Assembly (NCBI GenBank): GCA_964059195.1
Contig: CAXKWD010000006.1
Coordinates: 2,286,530 to 2,350,529, forward strand
Direction of reading: 5' to 3'
From: Ectobius pallidus
Taxonomy: Eukaryota > Arthropoda > Insecta > Blattodea > Ectobiidae
Length of the DNA stretch: 64,000 bases
Positions 10,401 to 22,521 of the stretch are shown here, in pieces. Each line of letters begins with the position of its first letter. Position 1 is the stretch's first letter. The notes beneath the pieces are model-generated. The model was not told the origin of the DNA, searched no databases, and was given only the letters and a program-made list of their open reading frames with translations. Position numbers and translations under genes: made by a program.

Positions 10401-12544
10401 AATAATGATAGTTTAAAAGTGGTAAAGTTCAAGTTGTTGTCTAGCACAAGATTTTATAATGCTATATTACGATTTTACATTGTACAAGTGTTATGAGTCA
10501 GGAATATGCAACATTACTGTAACAGGAAGCGTTCAAGGTCACACGTCAGCAAATTTTTGCATTCCTGAGTATCGAGTTACATCCGGTGTATGTTATAACC
10601 ATCACTTTGTTTTGCATGACAATACGTGATCACATGATAGCGCTCAATTTAAAAATTACAAATGTTAGAGTCTTTGACAACTTTAAAAATGATTTGAAAA
10701 TTCAAGATGGTGGAATGCGTACGATATGAAATGGCGTATGGCGGTAAATTTAAAATTTGTATATTGGTAGATGATGACATTGCGTACATCATAAGTCAAT
10801 ATGGCGGATTGTTATGACCTACCTCAACGGTGGGATGGATTACATGCTTACGTCATAAGTCAATATGGCGAATTTCAAAATGTATATACATTAAAAGTAA
10901 ATATTGGTAGAAGGCGGAGAATTTGAAAATACATAATGGTGGACAGTTTGGAAATTGGATATTGGTAGATGGTGTGCGATATGAAAATTCAGGATGGTAG
11001 AATGCGTACGATATGAAAGGCGTAAGATGATAAATTTAAAATTTGTATACTGGTAGAAGGCGGGAGATTTAAAAACTGATAATTCAATATGACACTCTTT
11101 ACGTCATAATTCAATATGGTGGACTGCTATAACCTACCTCAACGGTGGGATGGGCAACATGTTTACATCATAGGTCAATATGGCGGATTTCAAATACGTG
11201 GTCACATGACTCAATATGGCAGACCAAGCGCACGATTTTTAATTACAAATTGTAGAAGGTGTGGGAAAGTCAAAAATTATATTTCGAGTTTTGTTAGTGA
11301 GGACGTCTTTTTTTTGTATGTAAGCATATTACATCTGTAACAGGATATGTTCAAGGTCATACGTCTCATACCACACTGGGTGATATTACGCAGCGTCATC
11401 AGTTTTCTATCTTACATCAATGCATTCTATGATCACATGATTATCGTCCATCTCTCTCTTTCTTTCTTTGGCTTCTGATACGAGATTTGAAATTATGAAC
11501 AAAAGACTTCTGGCGGGAGATTTGAAATTGCTAACATGGTAATATTCTTACGATAGAGTTCTTTACATTTTAAAATTTATTCAGCGAGAGGTTTGAGAAC
11601 AGATATACATCTCATATGACACAATGACAACAGTTTTTCAGACGTATATTCAAACAAAAGGTTAATTTCTTTATTTATATACAAGAAATGAAATACCTGC
11701 GGCTATTGCTCAATCAGAAAATTATATATGACGTCATCACTACAGACTTGTTCATACTTGTTTCAAAGTCACATGTCTCACATTACAACTGTCATGAATA
11801 CCTTATTTATGACGTCACAGCCTACGTAATGTTCACATGTTTCAAGATGGCGGACCACGCGCACGAAATGAAATTATGAAATGGTGGAAGGCGGGAGATT
11901 TGAAATTGTATATTTCGAACTAATGCGTAATTAGTATTATAGATGTCAGAAAAAACAAAAGACTTCTGGCGGGAGATTTGAAATTGTATATTTCGAACTA
12001 ATGCGTAATTCCTATTATAGATCTTAGAAAACTCAAAATGGAGTATAGTGCAAGATTTAAATCACTGAACAAATGACATTGTGATGGATTTGATGTAGCC
12101 AATATGGTAATATTTACCGTACGAGAGGGTTCTATACATTTAAAAATTTATTCTGTGAGAGGTTTGAGGCCAGATGTACTTCTTATATTACCGATCACGT
12201 CTGTACACGTTCTAGCCGGAAGTTAAGTAGGTCACACGTGACAAATTACAGAATAAGCAAGTGCATGTCTCATGAGCGAGGCAAACTCATAGCGTTACTA
12301 TACATCTTCATCATCTTCTTTTAAGCTTCCACTCAACTCAATGGTGGAGTAATTTTATCCCGTGGTGAGGTTAACTTCATAACGTCACTATTTTAGCGAT
12401 GAAGTCACGGCATGATGCAAGGTCACATGATACAATATGAAGAACCAAGCGCGTGATTCAAATTTATAAACTCAAAATCAAGATGGTATCATTGCGCACG
12501 ATTTCAAAAATGATATATTATAATTTCAAGATGGTCAGTGTTAG

Positions 12545-12825
12545 GGCTTGTTTCGTGAATATGTCATCATCAGATCCAACTCCGTTTTAACTTTTGTTTC
12601 CATCCGTATATATTTTTATTGTTTAATCCACATGTTATTTTACTTCACTAATTACTCTTAAGTCCGCTGGATGAAACCAGGTCTGTAATGTAATCGTTAG
12701 ATCAAGTGGTTGGTTTAACATTTCCCTTGTTATACTGCTTTGTATAATGTGGCTCTTCCTATATCTTAGTTTTGGAAATTCGTATGTTCATAAGTATTTA
12801 CACCCTCTTATACTTTGGAATAACC
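12545..12825 (-). pseudogene. Mirrored LINE RNase H remnant in the left arm
   Basis: This is the reverse complement of 15716-16005, so on the minus strand it carries the same decayed R1-like RNase H segment (TDGNK-type motif). It marks the inner end of the left inverted arm. It is non-coding now; its interest is that retroelement coding DNA is part of the inverted repeat itself. Confidence 0.65.
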
Positions 12826-15153
12826 CTACTTAAATATTTCCGTTACATAGCCCTCTATTAACTGAATTTAGAGTTATTTATGTAAAAAAGAGTGATGAAT
12901 GTTGGGTAGTATGCTTCGTGTTATATCCTCTAGTGTAATGATAACAACCGGAGGATCTGGTACACGTTTCTCAATTTCCATCAATTCCTAGTTTAAAATG
13001 AAGTATCATTTATAAGTGCGAAATGTACCTAATCGTATGTAGATCTACTCTCCTAGAAATGAAGTGTTTGTGTTATGTGTGTGTGTGTGTATGATTTTTC
13101 ACCATTCTATGTATACAAGTCGATATTTATAGTTATATTACGAACAGACTTCGTTATTTTCGCTAATTTATGTAGAAACTTTGATATGTATAGTGAATTT
13201 ATGTAAAAACGTAGAGCGAGTACTTAAAATATAGTGGAAACATAAAATAGTCGATAATTTTATAAGAAAAAAGTAATTTCAAAATGACATCCAGTATGTT
13301 GTACAATGCATAAAAGATGTATACATTGTGGGAAAAAGGTAAGCGTCTGATGGACTCCGACGAATATTCTTATAGACATTTATATAAAAAAGCTGATGAA
13401 TTATGTACAGTATGCTTCGAGTACTATTCTCCAGAATATTGACAACAACCTGAAGATCTGGTACAAATTTATCAATTTCCAACAATTCCTCGTATAAAAG
13501 AAAGTATCATTTATGAGTGCAAAATGTACCTAATCGTATGTAGGTCTACTCTCCTAAAAATGTGGTGTGTGTGTGGTATTTTTCTCTGCTCTATGTAGAA
13601 AATTCTATATTTATAGTTAGTTTATGTATAAACTTCGATATTTATAGTGATTTTATATAGAAAATCTTGTTTTATAATGTGACTAAACGTTCAGAAATAT
13701 GAGGTTTCGAAATGAATTCTTATACGCCTTTTCAAGAAGTTATCATTTTGTACAGCTAGAGTAGGGAATTATATAGATAGGGCAAAATTTGAAATCCTTA
13801 GTTGTAACTTTTTTACAACACTAATCCTTAATGAGTTCTGATAATTGTTATTTATAATAATAAATACTATAATGAAGTGTACACTTAAATTAATACAAGT
13901 GGGAATGAACATAGAAAGATGGATGTCCGAAAGAAGAATATAAATTGATGTTAGAGCTATTATCATCGCTTCAGATGTATAGTGGATCTATACCAGTCGT
14001 GTACTTATTTTTCTGAAGAAAAACCTCAAACGGTGTGTACTGGCATATGTGAGAACTTTTGAAGATTTAGATGTATAAAGAAATGATAGCTCATAGCTGG
14101 AAAGCTGCTGTGCTTACAACTTAGACCATAATATTGCCACCTAATACCGAAATGAAACAGTGGAAAATGAGCACATGATTGGTAGTAGGACATGTCCCTT
14201 TATGGTTATAAAGCCCGAATGTATTAATAAAAGTATTAGTAATAATAATGGTAGTTGTTTCATCTCTCAGCTTGGATGCTAGAATTGTGATCGTCGAGTT
14301 TCTAGAAAGAAAAAAATTGACCAGTTTGTAGATGACAGGTTGAAACCAAGTCATGGGTAAAGAAGGAAATTTAGAAATCAGAACTAGATTTAAAGAATCC
14401 TTTTCCTAAGGTTTCTTAGTAGATGTTATAATGAGACGAAATAAGTAATTGCCTTGGTCAAAGAAGCCTCATAAGTAGAACTGAAGTAGAAATGGAATAT
14501 ATAGAACGAACATAACCGAAAAAGTAAAATGAAATATGGTGAAGAATAACGTATGCAATAACTTTAAATTTAAAACAATATTACTAATAACTATTATTAC
14601 AACTAATATAGACACATAGGTGCTCTGTAAATTACGATAAAGATCTCGTAAAAGTTTATATTTGTGTCAAGTGGATTTAAAATATGGGACTGAGACTGGA
14701 ATGCTGAACAGGTCGAGTTCAAAGGCAATGTGTGGACTGGTGTAGTATCCTGTTATAGAACTTGTAAAAACAATAAGCATATTATTTTTGTCACCTAGCT
14801 AGTGATGTATTAAAGAAAAAATGTATGTAAACTTGGTAATAAACCTATAGTGTGATGTTAATTAGCTAGATGGTATGATAACATGAATAAATTGGTGGAA
14901 AATAGTGGAAAGCTAAGAAACTAATTCATGCATGATTGTGCAATTTAGATAAAAATCTATGACTTTGGTACACTAAAGAGAAGGTACCAGAATACAAAGG
15001 ATAATGATTTAGTGTGAGAAATGTGTAAAGAACAATACTTTGAAGCAAAAAAGAATTACGAAGACAGAAATTTAACTCATGGAGATAATATTGTAACATA
15101 ACCGCATCAAGCTATCCCTGGACTGAAATATACAAACCAACATCTGACATTAT
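12823..15153. other. FB1 core, non-coding part
   Basis: AT-rich DNA lies between the arms, with a small GT-rich run near 13070-13095. A locally repeated pair of segments (12950-13150 and 13435-13640) shares GATCTGGTACA, GAAAGTATCATTTA and ATCGTATGTAG(A/G)TCTACTCTCCTA. The part from about 14665 to 15000 is clearly homologous to the core of the 909-bp element (about 27080-27475), for example TAATAAACCTATAGTGTGAT. No gene is recognised. Confidence 0.6.
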
Positions 15154-15696
15154 ATGAAAAAGCATATTATTAACGATCATATCGTTCGAACGAGTACAAC
15201 TAGTATAGAAGATACTATGAGGCACCTTTTGAACTACTTCACACCGGCAGATAATAAAGAAAAAGATAGTCAGTATCATAGAAGATTAAGAGAAGAAACA
15301 AAGACACCAATAAACACCGGTGATAATTTATTTACATATTCAGGAATTATGAATGTTTTAGAACAGAGTGAACTCATAAAAGATCTTGGAGAAGACGACA
15401 TAACGAGCAAGATACTACTATACACTTTTGAAATCTGACTAAAGTCTGTAACAACGATGGACAACGGATGCTTAACAAATGGAAAATTACCTAAAGCTAT
15501 GGGAAAAAGCGAAAATAATCCCAATGTTGAAACCAGGAAAAGAAAACAACAGCGAAGTCTCAAAATTCGATCAATAAGCTTGCTACATATCGGAGGAAAA
15601 GTTATCGAAAAACTATTAGTTAACAGGATATCACACCGCGTATTTTCAAATGGACTTATGAATGACAATCAATATGGGTATAAAGCTCCAGTTTGA
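15154..15696 (+). pseudogene. R1-like LINE reverse transcriptase remnant
   Basis: Two consecutive plus-strand frames (15154-15438 and 15457-15696) carry parts of the N-terminal half of a non-LTR reverse transcriptase. The first reads SIEDTMRHLLNYFTPADN and then LGEDDITSKILLYTFEI. The second reads CLTNGKLPKA and SLLHIGGKVIEKLLVNRI, then NGLMNDNQYGY. This matches the region before and including motif 1-2 of R1-type LINEs common in insect genomes. The catalytic palm motifs (LDxxxAF, YADD) are missing, because the sequence jumps to RNase H after about 15700. Stops and frame changes make it a relic. Confidence 0.8.
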
Positions 15697-15715
15697 AAAA
15701 ATGTATCGACAACCG

Positions 15716-16010
15716 GACAAAATATAAGAGGGTGTAAAGACTTATGAACATACGAATTTCCAAAACTAAGATAAAGGAAAAGCCATATTATACAAAGCAG
15801 TACAACAAGGAGAAATGTTAAACCAACCACTTGATCTAACGATTACATTACAGACCTGGTTTCATCCAGCGGACTTAGGAGTAATTAGCAAAGTAAAATA
15901 ACATGTGGATTAAACAATAAAAATATATACGGATGGAAACAAAAGTTAAAACGGAGTTGGATCTGATGATGACATATTCACGGAACAAGCCCTAACACTG
16001 ACCATCTCGA
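15716..16010 (+). pseudogene. R1-like LINE RNase H remnant at the inner right arm
   Basis: The plus strand reads IYTDGNKS followed by a stop and then NGVGS. This corresponds to the IYTDGSK...GVG opening of the RNase H domain that follows reverse transcriptase in R1-type LINEs. It sits right after the reverse transcriptase remnant with the intervening palm deleted. This segment is inside the inverted repeat and is duplicated in reverse at 12545-12825. Confidence 0.7.
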
Positions 16011-18493
16011 AATTATAATATATCATTTTTGAAATCGTGCGCAATGATACCATCTTGATTTTGAGTTTATAAATTTAAATCACTCGCTTGGTTCTTCATA
16101 TTGTATCATGTGACCTTGCATCATGCCGTGACTTCATCGCTAAAATAGTGACCTTATGAAGTTAACCTCACCACGGGATAAAATTACTCCACCATTGAGT
16201 TGAGTGGAAGCTTAAAAAAACAGATGATGAAGATGTATAGTAACGCTATGAGTTAGCCTCGCTCATGAGACATGCACTTGCTTATTCTGTAATTTGACAC
16301 GTGTGACCTACTTAACTTCCGGCTAGAACGTGTACAGACGTGATCTGTAATATAAGAAGTACATCTGGCCTCAAACCTCTCACAGAATAAATTTTTAAAT
16401 GTACAGAACCCTCTCGTACGAATATTTCCATATTGGATACTTCAAATCCATCACAGTGTCATTTGTTCAGTGATTTAAATCATGCACTAGACTCCATTTT
16501 GAGTTTTCTGAGATCTATAATAGGAACTACGCATTAGTTCGAAATATTCAAATCTCCCGCCAGAAGTCTTTTGTTTTTTCTGACATCTATAATACTAATT
16601 ACGCATTAGTTCGAAATATACACTTTCAAATCTTCCGCCTTCCACCATTTCATAATTTCATATCGTGCGCGTGGTCCGCCATCTTGAAACATGTGACCAT
16701 TACGTAGGCTGTGACGTCATAAATAAGGGATTCATGACAATTTTAATGAGACATGTGACCGTGAAACAAGTACGAACAAGTCTGTAGTGATGACGTCATA
16801 TATAATTTGCTGTTTGAGCAATAGCCGCAGATATTTCATTTCTTGTATATAAATAAAGAAATTAACCTTTTGTTTGAAGATACGTCTGAAAAACTGTTGT
16901 CATTGTGTCATATGAGATGTATATCTTTTCTCATACCTCTCGCTGAGTAAATTTTAAAAATGTAAAGAACTCTCTCGTAAGAATATTACCATGTTAGCAA
17001 TTTCAAATATCCCGCCAGAAGTCTTTTGCTCATAATTTCAAATCTCGTATCAGAAGCCAAAGAAAGAGAGAGAAGGACGATAATCATGTGATGTAAGATA
17101 GAAAACTGATGACGTTGCGTAATATCACCTCGTGTGGTATGAGACGTGTGACCTTGAACATATCCTCTTACAGATGTAATAAGCTTACATACAAAAAAAG
17201 GCGTCCTCACTAACAAAACTCGAAATATAATTTTTGAATTTCCCACACCTTCTAACATTTGTAATTCATAAATCGTGCGCTTGGTCTGCCATATTGAGTC
17301 ATGTGACCACGTATTTGAAATCCGCCATATTGACTTATGATGTAAACATGTTGCTTATCCCACCGTTGAGGTAGGTTATAGCAGTCCACCATATTGAATT
17401 ATGACGTAAACAATGTCATCTTGAATTATCAATTTTTAAATCTCCCGCCTTCTAGCAGTATACAAATTTTAAATTTATCATCTTACGCCATTTCATATCG
17501 TACGCATTCCACCATATTGAATTTTAAAATCGCCCGCCCATCATTTTTAAAGTTGTCAAAGACTCTAACATTTGTAATTTTTAAATTGAGCGCTATTATG
17601 TGATCACGTATTGTCATGCAAAACAAAGTGATGGTTATAACATATACCGGATGTAACTCGATACTCAGGAATGCAAAAATTTGCTGACGTGCGACCTTGA
17701 ACGCTTCCTGTTACAGTAATGTTGCATATTCCTGACTCATAACACTTGTAGAATGTGAAATCGTATTATAGCATTATAAAATCTTGTGCTAGACAACAAC
17801 TTGAACTTTACCATTTTAAACTAACCATTTTTTAATCATACGCTTGGTCCGCCGTATTTAAATTTTCAAATTCCTTGCCTTCTACCAATATATAACTTTA
17901 AATTTCTCACCATTATGATTTTTAATTTTGCGTTTGATCCATAGGAACCGGAAACACAACCATTTTTGTACAGTTTTTTCCTCTTGCGCTTAATCCGCCA
18001 TTTTTTAATTTTCAAAATTTCCTGCCTCCTACCAATATACAACTTTTAATTTTACCTCCATTATGATTTTGAATTTAGAGCTTGGTTCATTTTGAATTTC
18101 CAATATACAGTTTTCAAATTGACCGCCATTTTGATTTTGAACTTTGCGCAAGGTCCATAGGAACCGGAAACGACGACATTTTGAATTTCCAATATATAGT
18201 TTTCATATTTACCACCATTATACTTTTGAATTTCGCGCTTGGTCCGCCATTTGCTATAGGAACCGGAAGTGCCGCCATTTGCAATAGGAACCGGAACTGT
18301 CACCATTTTGAATCACGTGGTGTCATAGCCACGCCCACTTGTGACTTAATCAATCCTCCCTCCCCTCCGTGACGTCAGGATCATCTGACCGGAAGTGACG
18401 TAAGCAATCTTCCCTCCCCTCCGTGACGTAACCGGAAGTGACGTCAGCAATCCTTCCTATCCTCCTGTGACGTCACTGAGAAATCCACACTAC
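15718..18493. repeat. Right inverted arm of FB1
   Basis: Imperfect reverse complement of 9619-12822. It carries the mirrored modules (CCGCCAT, AGGAACCGGAA) and ends in the mirrored CRE-like cluster TGACGTCA/TGACGTAA with CCGGAAGTGACG blocks. The arms differ by several percent plus indels, so they are not being kept identical. Confidence 0.85.
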
Positions 18494-19251
18494 TGGCTTA
18501 AATCCAGCCTTTGATTCCCTATGCCTCGTGGTTGGACATTTCTCCTTCTGTTTGTTTGAAACAGTGTCATATCCTCCATATTGTTAAACCCCCAGCAATA
18601 TGATGCAGTTTCTCCACTTCCTCTATTGCCATTATCTCAATCCATTAAATTATGTTGGCAAAAACTCTGTCGAGGCACAAGACTATTCAATCACATGACA
18701 TTAGGGTATACTGTATCACAGATCACTCTATCGCAGAAACTCTCTAATAGTTTTCCTCAGTTACATTTAGCTTTGTATATGGGTAAAATACCGATATTTA
18801 GCCAATTTAATCCACAAAATATCACGAAATATGTTCAATTGTGTAAAGTATCTAAATACCTGAAACACGCCCCTTCCATTTATAAACAGAGAAATGTGTA
18901 CAAAAATTGTTTGTTTTATTGTGGTTTTTTCCTTCATTTCTTATAGCCAGAGATCCGTGAAAGTGTTTAGTATAAAGTGAAATTCATTTTTAAAAAAGCA
19001 GATTTTGGTGTTATATTTAAGTGTGGTGGTGTTATTATTGGTTAATTAATGAAGGGCCTATTTCAGTTTAATATCGAGTAATTCTTTTTTCATGTTTTAT
19101 TTTAGAAATACAGAATGTATAGGCCTACATATAATTACAAACATCTAATTATCTAAGATCTCTTCAGTGTAGGCAGATTCCTTCCTTCAAGCTTGTTACA
19201 AACAGGTGAAAATTGGACTAATGTGTGTGTTAAATATAAATGAGGAGTTCC
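18494..19251. other. No recognised gene
   Basis: Plain DNA between two large inverted-repeat elements. One open frame (18581-18946, plus) has no recognisable domain. Confidence 0.55.
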
Positions 19252-20315
19252 TAGTCCATGTGCCAGACCCATCGGTCATTATAATTTGGGGGGACTGAAT
19301 GAAACTTATACCACACGTTCCTGGGGTCATGTGGAGCAAAAAAGTCGCGGAGGGGGCCATCATGAGGAGTTAGCTTTCAAACATGGCGGCCATTCAAAAT
19401 GGCGGACGACTGTGAATCTTTAAATTCAAATATCTTGGGACTGGGTTCATCAATCTTGAATTTGTTTTTTTCAAAATGTAGGTTATTCTTCTGGCTGCAT
19501 GTTTGTTCAACATGTGTGTGGCCAAAAAAACAGTATTTATTGGTCAAAACTCTAAAAATCGGAAAAATAGGTTTTTCGACATTTACGTTTTGCAGTTTAT
19601 TACTCTAACCGTTGGGTATATCGAAAAGGTGTCTGAAACAAAATTTGTAGAGACACATCTCACCTTTAAAACCAAAAAATGAAATCGAAGATCGGATCAA
19701 TACAATCCGAGATATCCAGATTCAAAGCGGGCGGAGCGGGGTTGAGCGTGTTGACCGAGCGCTCGGTGCAGCCTAGCGAGAGGCGAGACTTGGCGTAAAA
19801 TCCTGCGCTTTATTAAATTTCAGCCTCAGTAATTGTTTTATTATTAGATAAATTTACATTACCTACTAATGTGCACTATTTTTAAAATGATTATTAAACA
19901 CTTACTCATAAATACAATTAACAATTATATCGTTTATCTGGGAAATGGACGTCAATAATTACCAACTTATATAATATAAGCTACTGTCAAGGCTTTTATC
20001 TCCGATTTTTAATATGAAATCGTTAAAGGAACTTCAAATAGTCGAAATAATTAAAAAAGGAAAAAAGTATTACAATTTAGGTATGTATCGGAGATTTTTA
20101 ACAATACTTTCAGAAATGAACACAGGATGTAAGCAACCAAGGAAAAAATGCCCATAAAATACCTTATACAATATTATTAACAATGTTGAATTAAGTCTTC
20201 TTCACTAGAATCACTGAAGTCAGTTATTATAATTAATGCTCTCGTCCTCAACTGCCGTTGCTTCGGCAAACCCCTTGCAGCCACAGCTCTCAATGATTCA
20301 GATTTGAGTTGCTAA
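19252..20315. repeat. Left inverted arm of the 4.3-kb element
   Basis: Reverse complement of about 22525-23573. It includes a short frame beginning MKSLKELQIVEIIKKGKKYY (ATG at 20014, plus strand), also found in the other arm, and on the minus strand the last codons of the core gene (ESCGCKG...NYNN, stop). Confidence 0.75.
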
Positions 20316-21690
20316 GCACGAGTAACTTTCTGGTGCACTGTTGATCTTGCAGTGGCACCGGAAAAAGGAAAGTATGCACGCCGGTACTGGCAGACCTTCC
20401 ATCCACTTGACTGATAAGTTACCTGATGTGTCCTTTCCTCACCCATGAGCAAAAGGGTCCAGAATTAGTGGTTTGGTTTCCAGGCTTCTGATCAAAATTC
20501 CGGCCTGGTAGTTGGCACGTTTATTGTGTTGTCTCAAGGTGTCTTTACAAAGAGACATTTGGAAGCTCTCAATCTGGCCCTCTGAACATCTGGTAGCGCA
20601 GCTCATTTCACCTTACATTTGGGGGCATATGACTGGAAGACAAATTCTTCTTTGCTGTCATCAACATCAGTATACATCATCCAATCTTTGCATAACTTGC
20701 TGAACACTTCAATAAATCTTTGTTCCTTTTTGCACAAAAGCTTAAATCCTTTATCTTTTCCCTGGCCAGTTAAAGCACTGATTGTGTCGCAGCCAGACCA
20801 GCAATAATACCCAATAAGAGATGTAAAACGCTGTTCGCCTAAGGCAGATACTATCTGGGAAACTTGCATATCTGTTAAAACTGTTTTGTTTGTTTCCCGA
20901 TTCAGAAGTTTTTGCTTTTTATGGTTTTTCAAAAACCTGCAGGCAAAACTAATACATCTGTATCGATTGAAATATAAAGAACTGATTCAGATGATGTAGC
21001 TGCGTTCCTTGCATGCAGCATCATTCTGGAATCAGCTTCTACTTGAGTGCAGAACAGCTCAGGAACATTTTTGCTCCTAATATAAATGATCCTGAAGCAG
21101 ATTTCACCAACTGCTACGAAGATTTCTAGGTTTCCAATTATGTTTTCAAATTTCTCCTCTTACAAACTGTAAGAAAAGAATTTTATCATTATATTTTTGC
21201 CGTAACTGTTCCTTAGAAGCGTCCTCCAACAAACCACTCTGTGGCCACCCTTGATTTCACTAAATTTGATACCTTCAGCTGTTCCGCTTTTTTCCCGCTC
21301 CGAAGATTTGATCGAAACCTCTGGATAATATATGTCAACCCTCCGACCTATATTCAAAACCTACTTGAGAAAATTCGTTGACAATTCGTAAAACGTTTTT
21401 TGTTCTCCTTTGATGGACTGAAGCACAGCCATTGAATCAATGATGCAGGCCGAAACTTTTTCCGGCAGACTGGCAGGGGTGGTGTATATTTCCAAAAAAT
21501 TGGCAAACACTGATCTGTAGGTTTTCTTCAAAGGCCCATTAACATTCGCCATAGCCCATGGAAACGGCGCCAGAGGATATCTGAACCCTTCCATCATGTC
21601 AAGTTGTTGGTTTTCTGCAATATAGGTCTTTTTGATGAATAGATTTCGATTGCACTGGAGGATTACTTCTTTGTTTCCAACCTTGGTTTT
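20160..21690 (-). pseudogene. Decayed transposon gene, unnamed arthropod family
   Basis: Minus-strand fragments in order: KTYIAENQQLDMM, FRYPLAPFPWAMANVNG, EKVSACIIDSMAVLQSIKGE, YPEVSIKSSEREKSGTAEGI, FSEIKGGHR, a FCTQVEADSRMMLHA segment, then IGYYCWSGCDTISALTGQGK and a terminal SCGCKG. I recall this order from repetitive, widespread arthropod proteins (with motifs like EADTRM and GCDT-SAF-GKG) that end in a cysteine-rich tail, but I do not know an agreed family name or biochemical role. Stops near 21158 and 21360 and several frame changes show it is broken. The cysteine-rich tail is incomplete here. Confidence 0.6.
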
Positions 21691-22521
21691 TTGCTCTTCT
21701 TTAGTCTACTAATCTTAAGACCCACTTTCTTCATACGTTTATGAAACCCTTCTCCTTTAGCTAGCCGAAACGTGAACTCTTAATAAGCTATTTTTCCCTT
21801 GTTTTCCGAATCAATGTGATCAGAAGCTGTTGATTCATCAACATGTATTCCGGTAGGCAAATGTACAATATCTTAAGGGTTGAGATCGAAGGGGTTCGTC
21901 CACTTGGCTAGAAGGTCAGTGAGAGTTGTCACGTCTTTCTCATCTCTAAGTGTCCTTGGGCTTTGGAGGTCAGGGTGGCTCTGATCTGTTTCGCTGGATG
22001 ATATAATGCTGAGGAGGTTCTTTAGCTCTGTACTCAGCATTAACATATTACCGTACTACAGCCTACTTTTTCAGACTGGAATCCTTAGTACCTTCAGGAG
22101 TTTGGGTGTCTTTGTTTACAGTCTCTTTGATGGCTTGGTCCACTGGAATTCTAGAAAATGGGTTGTTGTTTCTTATTTGTACTGAAAACCTTCTACATAA
22201 TATTGGTGAACATATGGGCTCTCCTTTTCTAGTTTAGTTAATTCAAGAAAGCGCAAAAATTCAATGCACAATTTTTTTCAACAGCAGCTAAAATCAGAAA
22301 CCAATTTCCTTCTCGATTAGTCCGAAGAAAAACGGAAATTAGCTCCACTAGGGCGATATATTTCATCTGAAAGGACAACATTGCTTAATTACTTGTAAGA
22401 AGATGTATCAAGTAGAGTGGCTTGAACATGTTCATCTTGAAGTACAGAGTTATGGGATGTATAGTTCGTAATTATTGATGTTCATTTCCCAGGTAAATTG
22501 TATAATTCTTAATTGTATTAG

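Larger units (their letters stand above)
9619..12822. repeat. Left inverted arm of FB1
   Basis: The arm is the imperfect reverse complement of 15718-18493, including single-base differences and indels that make it about 430 bases longer. From outside in it runs: CRE-like cluster, ~90-100 bp modules, TACGTCATAANTCAATATGGCGGA blocks duplicated near 10794 and 11100, DNA with GGCGGGAGATTTGAAATTG phrases, and finally a mirrored piece of LINE RNase H sequence. Open frames across the modules occur in several frames on both strands and are a by-product of repetition. Confidence 0.85.
9619..18493. mobile_element. Giant foldback (long terminal inverted repeat) element FB1
   Basis: The element starts GTAGTGTGGATTTCTCAGTG and ends with the complement of the same sequence at 18493. 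The complementarity runs on, imperfectly, for about 3 kb into each side (9619 to about 12822, and about 15718 to 18493). The flanks TGGTTAAA (left) and TGGCTTAAA (right) may be a decayed 8-9 bp target duplication. The arms are made of short repeated modules, not genes. The centre (12823-15717) holds an R1-like reverse transcriptase remnant. It shares termini, module vocabulary and part of its core with the 909-bp element at 26784-27692, so this is a family. No transposase is visible, so it must be mobilised in trans or by an unrecognised mechanism. Confidence 0.85.

Noticed and set aside
14121..14354. 77-codon minus-strand frame in the FB1 core
   Set aside because: No motif, and not in the segment conserved in FB2.
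15276..15668. Minus-strand 130-codon frame
   Set aside because: Antisense to the R1-like reverse transcriptase remnant, whose plus-strand motifs are recognisable.
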